DNA of 64,000 nucleotides from Actinoplanes sp. TFC3 (GTDB lineage Bacteria > Actinomycetota > Actinomycetes > Mycobacteriales > Micromonosporaceae): positions 590,573 through 654,572 of the forward strand of contig NZ_LOJP01000002.1 of the NCBI RefSeq assembly GCF_001553785.1, read 5' to 3'. Every line of letters starts with the position of its first letter. The stretch's first letter is position 1. Both the position numbers and the translations under genes were made by a program. The notes below the pieces were generated by a model. It had not been told where the DNA came from. It saw only the letters and a program-made list of their open reading frames with translations, and ran no database searches. Positions 22,856 through 32,576 of the stretch are shown here, one piece after another.

Positions 22856-23554
22856 ATGCCCGCGTACCAAGCGGTGCTCTTCGATTTCTTCGGCACGCTG
22901 ACCCGGTCCGTCAAACGCGGGCCGCAGCACGCCGAGATCGCCCGGGCGCTTGGCTGTGACCCCGAAGCCGTGCTGAGGGTGCTGGACCGCACCTTTGAGG
23001 TCCGGGCGCGCGGCCAGTTCGGCTCGGCCGAAGCCACCCTACGATGGGTCACCGAACAGGCCGGTGGCAGGCCGCGGCAGTCCCAGTTGCGCGCCGCCGT
23101 CCCGGCCCGCGTCGACGCCCTGAAGGCGGATACCCGGCTGCGCGCCGACGCCCAGAGCGTGCTTTCCGAGCTCAAGCACCGCGGTCTGCGTACCGCGCTG
23201 ATCAGCGACTGCACCCACGAGCTGCCGGCGTTCCTGCCCAGCATGCCCATCGCGCCGCTGCTGGATGTCAGCGTCTTCTCCGTCGAGGTCGGGCGGTGCA
23301 AGCCCGACCCGGAGATCTACCTCGAGGCGTGCTGGCGGCTGCGGGTGGCGCCGGAGGATTGCCTGTACGTCGGGGACGGCGGCAGCCATGAGCTGACCGG
23401 CGCCACCGCCGTGGGCATGACAGCGGTCCGGTTGAGCGCGCCGGACCTGGCCGATCACCTGGTGTTCAACCGCGACGACGACTTCGCCGGGCGCAGCGTC
23501 ACCTCACTGACCGACATCTTGAAGCTCGTCGCCCCCGTCCCGGCGTACTCGTGA
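22856..23554 (+). CDS. HAD-superfamily hydrolase
   Basis: A 232-residue phosphatase-like protein with nucleophile motif DFFGTL (Asp first, second Asp replaced by Phe as in dehalogenase-like members), motif II 'ALISDC', Lys in GRCKPDPEIY, and acidic motif VGDGG. The helical cap is inserted after motif I (C1 type). GGAGG precedes both a TTG (22853) and the ATG at 22856; I use the ATG. The substrate cannot be told. It is followed after 22 bases by a conserved hypothetical on the same strand. Confidence 0.85.
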   Translation: MPAYQAVLFDFFGTLTRSVKRGPQHAEIARALGCDPEAVLRVLDRTFEVRARGQFGSAEATLRWVTEQAGGRPRQSQLRAAVPARVDALKADTRLRADAQSVLSELKHRGLRTALISDCTHELPAFLPSMPIAPLLDVSVFSVEVGRCKPDPEIYLEACWRLRVAPEDCLYVGDGGSHELTGATAVGMTAVRLSAPDLADHLVFNRDDDFAGRSVTSLTDILKLVAPVPAYS

Positions 23555-23576
23555 GCGCGGCTGCGAAGATGGGCCG

Positions 23577-24077
23577 GTGACGACGGACCTGGTGGCCGAG
23601 GCGATCAAGAAGGCCGGCATCGCGTGGATCGGCACGTCCGGCGGACCCGCCCACGGGCTGTGGGTGATGCCGCTGGACGGGTCGCTGATCGTCGTGAGCG
23701 GGCCGGGTGAGCAGAGCGCGCCCGGCCTGGCCGAGGCGAGCACCGCCCAGGTGCGCCTGCGCGGCGACACCGGCGGCCTGATCGTCGTGGTCGAGGCCCA
23801 GGTGGAACGGCTGGCCCCGGGCAGCGAGCCGTGGAACGAGATCGCGCCGCAGCTCGCCACCAAGCGCCTCAACGCCTCCGGAACCGCCGAGCAACTGGTG
23901 GCTCGCTGGGCGGATTCGGGATGCACTGTCGTCCGGCTCACCCCGACGGAATCCGCACCCCTTGCCGCTCCTGACCTTCCGGATGATTCGGGCGCGGCTT
24001 CACCGCGAGAAACACCGGCCCGCGTCGAGGTGCGTCGCCCGTTCCGCCTTCATCGGGTACGCAAGAAGCGCCGTTAA
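23577..24077 (+). CDS. Conserved hypothetical protein, possibly split-barrel-like
   Basis: A 166-residue cytoplasmic protein. The first 110 residues alternate strands (AWIGTSGGPAHGLWVMPLDGSLIVVSG, GGLIVVVEAQVERL), vaguely like FMN-binding split barrels of the pyridoxamine-phosphate-oxidase type, but I see no flavin motif and the resemblance is weak. The C-terminus is basic (RPFRLHRVRKKRR). GTG 23577; no strong ribosome site. Its stop TAA shares bases with the stop of convergent phzF-like gene (TTAA). Confidence 0.6.
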   Translation: MTTDLVAEAIKKAGIAWIGTSGGPAHGLWVMPLDGSLIVVSGPGEQSAPGLAEASTAQVRLRGDTGGLIVVVEAQVERLAPGSEPWNEIAPQLATKRLNASGTAEQLVARWADSGCTVVRLTPTESAPLAAPDLPDDSGAASPRETPARVEVRRPFRLHRVRKKRR

Positions 24078-24952
24078 CCGATGAACGGTGGAACCATGAT
24101 CTCGCCCCTCGCCACCGGGACCACGTGACCCGCGACGGTTGCCGAGGTAGCGGCGCCACCCGAGGCGGTCACCGTGCATGTCAGCAGCGACGGACGGTGC
24201 ATCTCGATGCCCTGGTGCACGGTGTACTCCGAGGTGCCGTCGCCGGGCAGCCAGCCGTTGGCCACCAGCCACACGCCCAGACCCAGCGCCGCCGACCCGG
24301 TGGCCGGGTCCTCGGGCACCGACTCCACCGGGCAGAAGACCCGCGAGTAGGCGGTGTTCGTGTCGGCGTCCCAGGCGAACACGTCGACCATCTCCACCCC
24401 GGCCTCGGATGCGCGGGCGACGTTGGCCCACGCTCGTACCAAGGCGCGACGCTCGACCGGCAGGTAGGCAAAGAAGAGCCCGCAGCCGGCCCACGACGGG
24501 GTGGCTTTGCGGCTGGCCTGGTCGTCCTTGGCCAGCCCGGTGATCTCCAGCAGCACCACCGGGTCCAGTTCGGCCCCGACCTCGGGGGTGCCGCCGGTCA
24601 GCACCGCCGAACCGTTGTCCGACACGACCACGGGAAGCAGGCCGGCACCGCACTCCTGGATGAGCTTGCCGGCGGCGGCTAGCCCCCGGCGTACCGCTGT
24701 CACCGCCGCTCCCACGCTCGGGTGACCGGCGAACGGCAGCTCCGAAGCCGGGGTGAAGATCCGCGCCCGGTAGGTGGCCTCGATGTCGGTGGGCGGGAGC
24801 ACGAACACCGTCTCGGACAGGTTGAACTCGCGGGCCACGGCCTGCATCTGATCCGCGCCCAGAGCCTCGGCCCCGAACACCACCGCGAGCGGGTTGCCGG
24901 CGAAGGGCCGGTCGGTGAACACGTCCACGATCTCGTACACCAAGGTAGACAT
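24074..24952 (-). CDS. PhzF-family isomerase
   Basis: A 292-residue protein with the two-domain diaminopimelate-epimerase-like fold. The catalytic Glu is in FNLSETVF (Glu47); ELPFAGHPSVG and EDPATGSAA bracket the active site. Founder PhzF isomerises a phenazine precursor, but most members have other, unknown substrates, and no phenazine genes are here. TAGCGT-N6-ATG (24959-24964) gives a leaderless start, back to back with the promoter of the next gene. Confidence 0.9.
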   Translation of the reverse strand: MSTLVYEIVDVFTDRPFAGNPLAVVFGAEALGADQMQAVAREFNLSETVFVLPPTDIEATYRARIFTPASELPFAGHPSVGAAVTAVRRGLAAAGKLIQECGAGLLPVVVSDNGSAVLTGGTPEVGAELDPVVLLEITGLAKDDQASRKATPSWAGCGLFFAYLPVERRALVRAWANVARASEAGVEMVDVFAWDADTNTAYSRVFCPVESVPEDPATGSAALGLGVWLVANGWLPGDGTSEYTVHQGIEMHRPSLLTCTVTASGGAATSATVAGHVVPVARGEIMVPPFIG

Positions 24953-24981
24953 GCCCCGACGCTAACCCAGGCACCCTGACC

Positions 24982-24987
24982 TAGGCT
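24982..24987 (+). promoter_or_regulatory. Leaderless-type -10 (TAGGCT)
   Basis: TAGGCT, six bases, GTG 24994. The 41-bp spacer to the divergent phzF-like gene holds a second leaderless promoter on the other strand (24959-24964). Confidence 0.5.
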
Positions 24988-24993
24988 GAACGC

Positions 24994-26298
24994 GTGACCA
25001 TGGGGACGAGGGTATATCTGGCGCGCCTTGCGGCGTTGCCCGTGTTCGACCCCAACGGCGACCGGGTGGGCCGGGTGCGCGACGCCGTCGTGCGGCTGCG
25101 CACCACCAACCGGCCGCCGCAGATCGTGGGGCTGGTGGCCGAGATGGCGCTGCGCCGGCGGATCTTTCTGCCGATCGGGCGCGTCACCTCGATGGACGCC
25201 GAGGCGGTGGTGCTCAGCACGGGCACGCTCAACCTGCGCCGCTTCGAGAAACGCCCGAACGAGCTGCTGGTCCTGGAGGATCTGCTGGACCGCCGGGTGA
25301 GCATCGAGGCAGAAGACGGCACCGGTACGGCCAAGAGCGGCATCGTTGTCGACCTGGGCATGGAGCTCAACCGCAACAACGAGTGGCTGATCACCCGGGT
25401 CGCCGTGCGTCAGCACACCGGCCGGCTGACCCGGCGCGGGCATACCTACCAGGTCGAATACGACCGGGTGAAGGGTCTGGTCGGGCCGACCGACACCCAG
25501 GGCAGCGCCAACCTGGTGGCGCTGCTGGAGCAGATGCGCCCGGCCGACATGGCGAACGCCCTGCAGGACCTGCCGGACGCGCGCCGCAACGAGGTAGCCG
25601 CCGCGCTGAGCGACCGGACCCTGGCCGACGTGCTCGAGGAGCTGCCCGAGCACGACCAGGTCGAGATCCTCATCCAGCTGGACCGCGAACGCGCCGCCGA
25701 CGTGCTCGAACGCATGGACCCCGACGATGCCGCCGACCTGCTCGCCGAGCTGCCCAAGGCCGAGCAGACCATCCTGCTGGACCTGATGGAGCCCGAGGAA
25801 GCCGGGCCGGTGCGGCAGCTGATGAGTTACACCCCGGGCACCGCGGGCTCGGTGATGACCTCCGAGCCGGTGATCATGACCCCGGACGCCACGGTGGCCG
25901 AGGCGCTGGCCCGTATCCGCGAGCCCGAGCTGTCGCCGGTGGTCGCCGCGCAGGTCTTCGTGGCCCGGGCCCCCTCCGCCACCCCGAGCGGGAAATACCT
26001 GGGCATGGTGCACTTCCAGCGGCTGTTGCGCGAGCCCCCCTCCTCAATCCTGGGCGGCATCATCGAGACCGACATCGAAGCGCTGCGACCCGAGACCGGG
26101 CTGACCGAGATCACCCGGCGGATGGCGACGTACGACCTGGTCGCGATGCCGGTGATCGACAACGCCAACCGGCTGGTCGGCGCGGTGACCGTGGACGACG
26201 TGCTCGACCACTCGCTGCCCCGCGACTGGCGTGACCGCGATGTGCCCGAAGAAGCTGAGGAACCGGCCGGCGTGCTGCCTGGGGTGAACCACCGATGA
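24994..26298 (+). CDS. Soluble MgtE_N/CBS-domain protein without channel domain
   Basis: A 434-residue protein. Residues 1-150 form two PRC-barrel-like halves (FDPNGDRVGRVRDAVVRL). Residues about 165-280 are an MgtE N-domain superhelix (repeated LPxxxxxEILxxLDxERAADVLExMDPDDAADLL). Two CBS domains follow at 285-410. The transmembrane Mg2+ channel of MgtE is absent. M. tuberculosis Rv1232c has the same architecture and is likewise followed by a short membrane-protein gene and close to mrp. Inference: a Mg2+/nucleotide sensor. The stop overlaps the next ATG (ATGA). Confidence 0.88.
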   Translation: MTMGTRVYLARLAALPVFDPNGDRVGRVRDAVVRLRTTNRPPQIVGLVAEMALRRRIFLPIGRVTSMDAEAVVLSTGTLNLRRFEKRPNELLVLEDLLDRRVSIEAEDGTGTAKSGIVVDLGMELNRNNEWLITRVAVRQHTGRLTRRGHTYQVEYDRVKGLVGPTDTQGSANLVALLEQMRPADMANALQDLPDARRNEVAAALSDRTLADVLEELPEHDQVEILIQLDRERAADVLERMDPDDAADLLAELPKAEQTILLDLMEPEEAGPVRQLMSYTPGTAGSVMTSEPVIMTPDATVAEALARIREPELSPVVAAQVFVARAPSATPSGKYLGMVHFQRLLREPPSSILGGIIETDIEALRPETGLTEITRRMATYDLVAMPVIDNANRLVGAVTVDDVLDHSLPRDWRDRDVPEEAEEPAGVLPGVNHR

Positions 26299-26843
26299 CT
26301 GACCTGCGCCGCGATCGCATCGAACGGGACCGCCCGGACCGCCTCGACCAGCCGGTGGAGCCGGGCCGGGTACGGCTGCCACGCTTCGACCCCGAGGCGT
26401 TCGGCCAGTGGTCGGAGAACATCGCCCGCTACATGGGCACCGCCAAGTTCATCGTCTACATGACGATCATGATCGGCGCTTGGTTCGCGTGGAACACGTT
26501 GGCGCCCAAGGAGATGCGCTTTGACCCGTACACCTTCACGTTCCTGACCTTGATCCTGTCCTTGCAGGCGTCCTATGCCGCGCCGCTGATCCTGCTCGCG
26601 CAGAACCGCCAGACCGACCGGGACCGCCTGGCCATGGACGAGGACCGGCGCCGGGCGGCCATGCAGAAGGCCGACACCGAGTATCTGACCCGCGAGATCG
26701 CCGCCCTGCGCATCGCCCTCGGCGAGGTCGCGACCCGCGATTTCCTGCGCTCCGAGCTGACCCGGCTGGCCGACGAGCTGGACGAGGCGGCCGTGCGCCG
26801 GCAGAAGCTCGACCGCAAGGAGTGGGAGGAAGAGCACTCCTGA
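26295..26843 (+). CDS. DUF1003 membrane protein
   Basis: A 182-residue protein with the DUF1003 core: ADxxxRxxGTxxFI-like block (YMGTAKFIVYMTIMIGAWFAWN), two helices (about 54-70 and 82-104), and a long charged C-terminal coiled segment (105-180). It is translationally coupled to the MgtE_N/CBS gene, which makes a two-component membrane sensor/effector pair plausible. Function unknown. It ends 21 bases before mrp. Confidence 0.87.
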   Translation: MTDLRRDRIERDRPDRLDQPVEPGRVRLPRFDPEAFGQWSENIARYMGTAKFIVYMTIMIGAWFAWNTLAPKEMRFDPYTFTFLTLILSLQASYAAPLILLAQNRQTDRDRLAMDEDRRRAAMQKADTEYLTREIAALRIALGEVATRDFLRSELTRLADELDEAAVRRQKLDRKEWEEEHS

Positions 26844-26851
26844 CACCGACG

Positions 26852-26857
26852 TAAGCT
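26852..26857 (+). promoter_or_regulatory. Leaderless-type -10 of mrp (TAAGCT)
   Basis: TAAGCT, seven bases, ATG 26865; no ribosome site. mrp therefore seems to have its own promoter despite following the DUF1003 gene. Confidence 0.5.
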
Positions 26858-26864
26858 GGGCTTC

Positions 26865-28016
26865 ATGTCCGCACCCGCCCCCACCATCGAGGAAGCCGTC
26901 CAGGCCGCCCTCGCCACGGTTGACGACCCCGAGATCCGCAAGCCGATCACCGAGCTCGGCATGGTGAAGGGCTTCACCGTCGCCGCCGGCAAGATCACCG
27001 TCGAGATCCTGCTCACCGTGTCGGGCTGTCCGCTGCGGGACAAGCTCACCTCCGACATCACCACGGCGCTCATCCGCATCCCGGGCATTGAGACCGTCGA
27101 CATCGACTTCGGCGTGATGACCGAGGAGCAGCGCAAGGCCCTGCAGGCACAGCTGCGCGGGGGCGCCGGTCAGAGCGCCGAGCCGGTCATCCCGTTCGCG
27201 CAGCCCGGCTCCAAGACCCGGGTCTACGCGGTGGCCAGCGGCAAGGGCGGCGTCGGCAAGTCCAGCGTGACGGTCAACCTGGCCGCGGCGCTGGCCAAGC
27301 GCGGCCTCTCGGTGGGCGTGGTCGACGCGGACATCTATGGCCACTCGGTGCCCCGCATGCTCGGCGTGGACGGCCGGCCCACCCGCGTCGAAGAAATGAT
27401 CATGCCGCCGCAGTCGCATGGCGTGAAGGTCATCTCGATCGGCATGTTCACCGCAGGCAATGCCGCCGTCGTCTGGCGCGGCCCGATGCTGCACCGCGCG
27501 CTGCAGCAGTTCCTCGCCGACGTGTTCTGGGGCGACCTGGACGTGCTGCTGCTCGACCTGCCCCCGGGCACCGGCGACGTGGCGATCTCGCTGGCCCAGC
27601 TACTGCCCAATGCGGAGATCCTGGTGGTCACCACCCCGCAGCAAGCCGCGGCCGAGGTGGCCGAGCGCGCCGGTGCGATCGCCATGCAGACCCACCAGCG
27701 CCTGGTCGGCGTGGTCGAGAACATGAGCTGGCTCGAGCTGCCGGACGGCTCCCGCATGGAGGTCTTCGGCTCCGGCGGCGGCGAGACGGTGGCGTCCTCG
27801 CTGACCACAACCATGGGTGCTTCGGTGCCGCTGCTCGGTCAGATCCCGCTGGACACCCGGGTCCGCGAGGCCGGGGACGCGGGCACCCCGATCGTGCTGG
27901 CCGACCCTTCGGCACCGGCGGCCAAGGCTCTGGACGCGGTGGCCGATCGGCTCGCCGTGCGCCGGGAGTCGCTGGTCGGCAAGCCGCTCGGCCTGATGGT
28001 CAACGCCCGGCGCTAG
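26865..28016 (+). CDS. mrp: Mrp/ApbC P-loop Fe-S carrier ATPase
   Basis: A 383-residue cytoplasmic Fe-S cluster carrier. An N-terminal MIP18-like domain (about 1-90, DDPEIRKPITELGMVKG, TVSGCPLRDKLTSDI) precedes the ParA-like ATPase with deviant Walker A GKGGVGKSS (about 125-133), DADIYG and LLLDLPPGTGD. The CxxC near the C-terminus of many Mrp proteins is not present. Neighbours match the M. tuberculosis Rv1229c region. Confidence 0.92.
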   Translation: MSAPAPTIEEAVQAALATVDDPEIRKPITELGMVKGFTVAAGKITVEILLTVSGCPLRDKLTSDITTALIRIPGIETVDIDFGVMTEEQRKALQAQLRGGAGQSAEPVIPFAQPGSKTRVYAVASGKGGVGKSSVTVNLAAALAKRGLSVGVVDADIYGHSVPRMLGVDGRPTRVEEMIMPPQSHGVKVISIGMFTAGNAAVVWRGPMLHRALQQFLADVFWGDLDVLLLDLPPGTGDVAISLAQLLPNAEILVVTTPQQAAAEVAERAGAIAMQTHQRLVGVVENMSWLELPDGSRMEVFGSGGGETVASSLTTTMGASVPLLGQIPLDTRVREAGDAGTPIVLADPSAPAAKALDAVADRLAVRRESLVGKPLGLMVNARR

Positions 28017-28029
28017 TTGTCAGGTGGTT

Positions 28030-28059
28030 CTCGCTGCCGCGATGAGTTGCGGCGGCGAG
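28030..28059. terminator. Hairpin between mrp and tatB
   Basis: CTCGCTGCCGC / GCGGCGGCGAG, an 11-bp stem with one G-T pair and an eight-base loop, between convergent genes. Confidence 0.65.
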
Positions 28060-28061
28060 GA

Positions 28062-28484
28062 TCAGGTCGCGTCGAGGTCGAAGGCTGCCGGGGCCGGTTT
28101 GGCGGCGGGCTGCGGCTGCGACGGGGTGGCTGAGGGCCTGGCGGCTTCGGTGACGTTTGACCGTACGTCGGTCAGCTCGCTCTTCACGCCGTTGAGGTCG
28201 GTTTTCACGTCGTTGAACAGGTTCTGCAGGGGCTGGCGCAGTGCTGCTTCGTCGTCCTCGGACAGCAGGTGCTTGCGGATGAACGCCTTCGGGTGCAGGT
28301 CCTGCAGTTGAATGTCGGTGCCGAGCTCGCGGCTCAGGTCCGAGGTTGCGTTCTGGGCCATGTTGCGTAGCTGGCGGACCATGCGCAGGCCGTCGCCGAT
28401 GACCTTGGGAAGGCGCTCGCCAAAGATGAGCAGGGCGAGCATCAGCAGCGCCCCGATCTCCCACCAGTTCAGGTTCTCGAACAT
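28062..28484 (-). CDS. tatB: Sec-independent translocase protein TatB
   Basis: A 140-residue protein. MFENLNWWEIGALLMLALLIFGERLPKVI is the TatB N-terminal membrane helix with hinge and FGE(R)LP motif. A long amphipathic helix follows (to about 100) and then a Pro/Ala-rich tail. It is part of the twin-arginine export receptor. It lies 31 bases after htrA on the same strand, as in M. tuberculosis (Rv1223-Rv1224), so the two are likely one operon. Confidence 0.92.
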   Translation of the reverse strand: MFENLNWWEIGALLMLALLIFGERLPKVIGDGLRMVRQLRNMAQNATSDLSRELGTDIQLQDLHPKAFIRKHLLSEDDEAALRQPLQNLFNDVKTDLNGVKSELTDVRSNVTEAARPSATPSQPQPAAKPAPAAFDLDAT

Positions 28485-28515
28485 GGCGGCCGCCTCCCTT
28501 GCCCGTGCGGGCTTC

Positions 28516-29766
28516 TCACTTCGCGTCGGCCGCCAAGGTTACTGACGCTGTCTGTGTGCTGGTGCCCCGGCGGTACTCCACCGAGACAGTAGCCCCCGGC
28601 GCGTACTTGCGGACCAGGGCGATCAGGTCGGTTCCGTCCTCAAGCGGGTGCCCGTCAATCTTCGTCACCGTGTCGCCGGCTTTCAAGCCCGCCGCGGCGG
28701 CCGGGCCCGCCGGTTCGACCGAGCGCAGGCGTGCGCCCAGCGAGCCGGTCGATCCCGTGCTGCCACCGGTGGAGACCTCGGCGCCGATCACGGTACGCCG
28801 GGCCTTGCCGGTGTCGATGATGTCCTCGGCGATGCGGCGGGCCTGGTTGAACGGGATGGCGAAGGCGAGCCCGATGTTCCCGGCTTCGGTCTCGGTGCCG
28901 CCGACCGAGCGGATCACCGAGTTCACGCCGACGACCCGGCCGGCCGCGTCGACGAGCGGGCCGCCGGAGTTGCCCTGGTTCACCGCGGCGTCGGTCTGGA
29001 TGGCCGCGTAGTACCGGGTGGTGCCGCCCTGCTCGCCGGCCTGGATCGTGCGGTCGAGGGCGCTGACGATCCCCGAGGTGACCGTGTTGACGAGCGCCAG
29101 CGGGGAGCCGAAGGCCAGCACCGGGTCGCCGACCGCGATCGAGTCCGAGTCACCGAACTGCATCGGTGTGAGGTTGGTCCTGGAGACTTTGATCACTGCG
29201 ATGTCGGACTCGGGATCGCGTCCGACGAGCGTCGCGGCGGCCGAGGAACCGTCACTGAACGACACCGACATGGTGCCGTCGGAGCCCTCCACGACGTGGT
29301 CATTGGTGATGACATAGCCGGCTTGGCTGACCACGAACCCGGACCCGATGGCCCCGGTCACCCGCACGGTCACCACGCTGGGCAGCACCTGCTTGGCCAC
29401 CCCGGCCAGCGAGTCCGGGGGCCGCTGGGCCGCGCTCGGAGCCGTCAGCGGCGCTCCGCCCAGCGCAGTACCACCGCTGACCCCACTGCGGGTGGCGAAA
29501 ACGAAGCCGAGCGTGCCGCCCAACCCGCCCGCCAGCAGGGCAGTGACCAGGCAGATCAAGAGAATCGGCGTAAACGAGCGCTGCGGTGCGGAGGGGTCGG
29601 TCACCGGCTCGGGCTGGGGGCCGGTGCTGGCCGGCGCGCTCGGGATGACCACTGCCGACGGGGCATACGGGTCGCGCCAGGGATCGGACATCGCGTCGGA
29701 CCACCACGGCGAGCCCTGCGAGGCCGGTGGCGTCTGCGGTGGGCGCCAGTTCCAGCCGTCGGTCAC
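28516..29766 (-). CDS. htrA: HtrA/DegP-type membrane-anchored serine protease with PDZ
   Basis: A 416-residue protein. A cytoplasmic Pro/Trp-rich N-terminus (1-63) precedes one membrane helix (about 66-91). A trypsin-like protease domain outside the cell follows (triad His157, Asp188, Ser267 in TNDHVV, ESDIAVIKV, GNSGGPL), then a PDZ domain (about 330-412). GTG 29766 has GGAGG seven bases upstream; the ATG-like start at 29811 is rejected. In mycobacteria and streptomycetes this gene normally follows sigE and its anti-sigma gene; here both are missing and an O-methyltransferase gene is next. Confidence 0.92.
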   Translation of the reverse strand: MTDGWNWRPPQTPPASQGSPWWSDAMSDPWRDPYAPSAVVIPSAPASTGPQPEPVTDPSAPQRSFTPILLICLVTALLAGGLGGTLGFVFATRSGVSGGTALGGAPLTAPSAAQRPPDSLAGVAKQVLPSVVTVRVTGAIGSGFVVSQAGYVITNDHVVEGSDGTMSVSFSDGSSAAATLVGRDPESDIAVIKVSRTNLTPMQFGDSDSIAVGDPVLAFGSPLALVNTVTSGIVSALDRTIQAGEQGGTTRYYAAIQTDAAVNQGNSGGPLVDAAGRVVGVNSVIRSVGGTETEAGNIGLAFAIPFNQARRIAEDIIDTGKARRTVIGAEVSTGGSTGSTGSLGARLRSVEPAGPAAAAGLKAGDTVTKIDGHPLEDGTDLIALVRKYAPGATVSVEYRRGTSTQTASVTLAADAK

Positions 29767-29921
29767 GTCAAGGCCTCCACTCGTCGTCGCCGGTCCACTC
29801 CAGGATGACACGAATCGGCGGGGGTCATCCGGTCAGTGGGCCCACCGGCTGCCGAGCCGCTACTCAAGGGCCGGGAACTCCCGATGCGCGAAGGGTGAGC
29901 GTCGCTCTACGCTCATACCCG

Positions 29922-30606
29922 ATGTGCACCGGTTCCGGTCCGCGCGTCCCAACGGAGGTCGTCATCGTTACCGCAGCCCGCCAGCTCGGCCAGCCCAGTC
30001 CGCCGTCGATCCAGTTCGCCGAGGCCTATGCGGCGGAAGATGTTGTGCTGCAAACCGCCCGCAACCTGGCCCTCGAAGTCGGTCTCGCAGCCGTCAGCCC
30101 GGGCGCGGGCTCGGTGCTGAGCCTGCTCGCGGCGGCGGGCAACGCCAAGGCAGTGGTGGAGATAGGCACCGGTACGGGGGTCAGCGGCGTCTGGCTGCTG
30201 CGCGGCATGCGCCCCGACGGCGTGCTGACCACCATCGACGTCGAGAACGAGCACCAGCGCATCGCCCGGCGGATCTTCCAAAAAGCCGGGTTCGCCGCCT
30301 CGCGGACCCGGATCATCACCGGGCGGGCCCTGGACGTGCTGCCGCGCCTTGCCGACAACGTGTACGACCTGGTCTTCGTCGACGCCGAGGCCACCGAGGC
30401 CGGGGCCTGCGCCGAGGCGGCCCTGCGGCTGCTGCGGCCGGGCGGGATCCTGGTGGTGAACGGCGCGCTCGCGGGCGGCCGGATCAGCGACCCGGCGGCC
30501 CGCGACGTGGACACCATCACCATCCGCGAGACGGTGAAGGCAGTCCGCGAGTCCGAGGACTGGATTCCCGCGCTCATCCCCTCCGGCGGTGGGCTGCTCA
30601 CCGCGG

Positions 30607-30617
<11 letters not shown>
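29922..30617 (+). CDS. SAM-dependent O-methyltransferase (Rv1220c-like)
   Basis: A 231-residue class I methyltransferase with SAM motif VVEIGTGTGVSGVWLL, acidic strand TIDVEN, FVDAE and LRPGGILVVNG, matching the cation-dependent O-methyltransferase group (M. tuberculosis Rv1220c). ATG 29922 is the best start; TACGCT lies eight bases before it. It is divergent from htrA, and its last 11 bases overlap the end of the convergent pepA gene. The substrate is unknown. Confidence 0.85.
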
Positions 30618-32025
<1,408 letters not shown>

Positions 32026-32056
32026 TGGAGGATGACCTTTCCCAAAGACGTGGAAA

Positions 32057-32090
32057 GCCCGCCGGTGCGGCAGGTACCGTACCGGCGGGC
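32057..32090 (-). terminator. Hairpin after the DUF3117 gene
   Basis: GCCCGCCGGT / ACCGGCGGGC, a 10-bp perfect stem with a 14-base loop, extended by ACGTGG/CCACGT-like flanks. It separates DUF3117 from pepA. Confidence 0.7.
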
Positions 32091-32101
32091 CACGTGAAAC
32101 G

Positions 32102-32269
32102 TCAGCCGGCGATCGCCTTCAACGCGTCACCCAGCGCGTTGGCCTCGTCCGGAGTCATCTCAACGACGAGACGGCCACCACCTTCCAGCGGGACGCGCAT
32201 GACGATGCCGCGCCCTTCCTTGGTGACCTCCAGCGGACCATCGCCCGTCCGCGGCTTCATCGCCGCCAT
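32102..32269 (-). CDS. DUF3117 family protein (55 aa)
   Basis: A 55-residue protein typical of the actinobacterial DUF3117 family: MAAMKPRTGDGPLEVTKEGR, then VMRVPLEGGGRLVVEMTP and DEANALGDALKA. The length matches the family. ATG 32269 has GGGGAG five bases upstream; the longer frame to 32320 is rejected. It is highly conserved but uncharacterised, likely cytoplasmic. Confidence 0.88.
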   Translation of the reverse strand: MAAMKPRTGDGPLEVTKEGRGIVMRVPLEGGGRLVVEMTPDEANALGDALKAIAG

Positions 32270-32527
32270 CTTGTCTCCCCTCAGACCTACATCAGGGTCG
32301 GTGGGTTGCCCCACAGCCACTTGCTTCTCGAACAGCTCGGCATCGACGCTTCGTGCTCAGCCCCACGGCGCGCCATACCTCGTTTCTGACCGGCGGAGTC
32401 GCCCCCGCTGGACCGACCCGAGACCGCAGCGCTGCGGGCCTCGCCAAGGTCACCCGGCGTGGCCCACCGTGCCGATCAAACATTTTCCCTGATGAACACC
32501 GGCGAACCCAAACTCAGCCCGGACTGA

Positions 32528-32566
32528 TGTGACAGCGTCTAGCATATCGTCTTTTGGGCTGTCACA
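32528..32566. promoter_or_regulatory. Putative PaaX-type operator over the paaX promoter
   Basis: TGTGACAGC (32528-32536) and GCTGTCACA (32558-32566) are perfect 9-bp inverted arms with centres 30 bp apart (about three helical turns). The AT-richer centre (TAGCATATCG) may be the -10. It lies 11-49 bases before the paaX start, fitting autorepression. The rest of the 307-bp gap (32270-32527) holds nothing I recognise. Confidence 0.65.
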
Positions 32567-32576
32567 ATGTGCGGTC

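Noticed and set aside
24074..24952. Phenazine gene cluster because of the PhzF-like protein
   Set aside because: No other phz gene is present; PhzF relatives are common with other roles.
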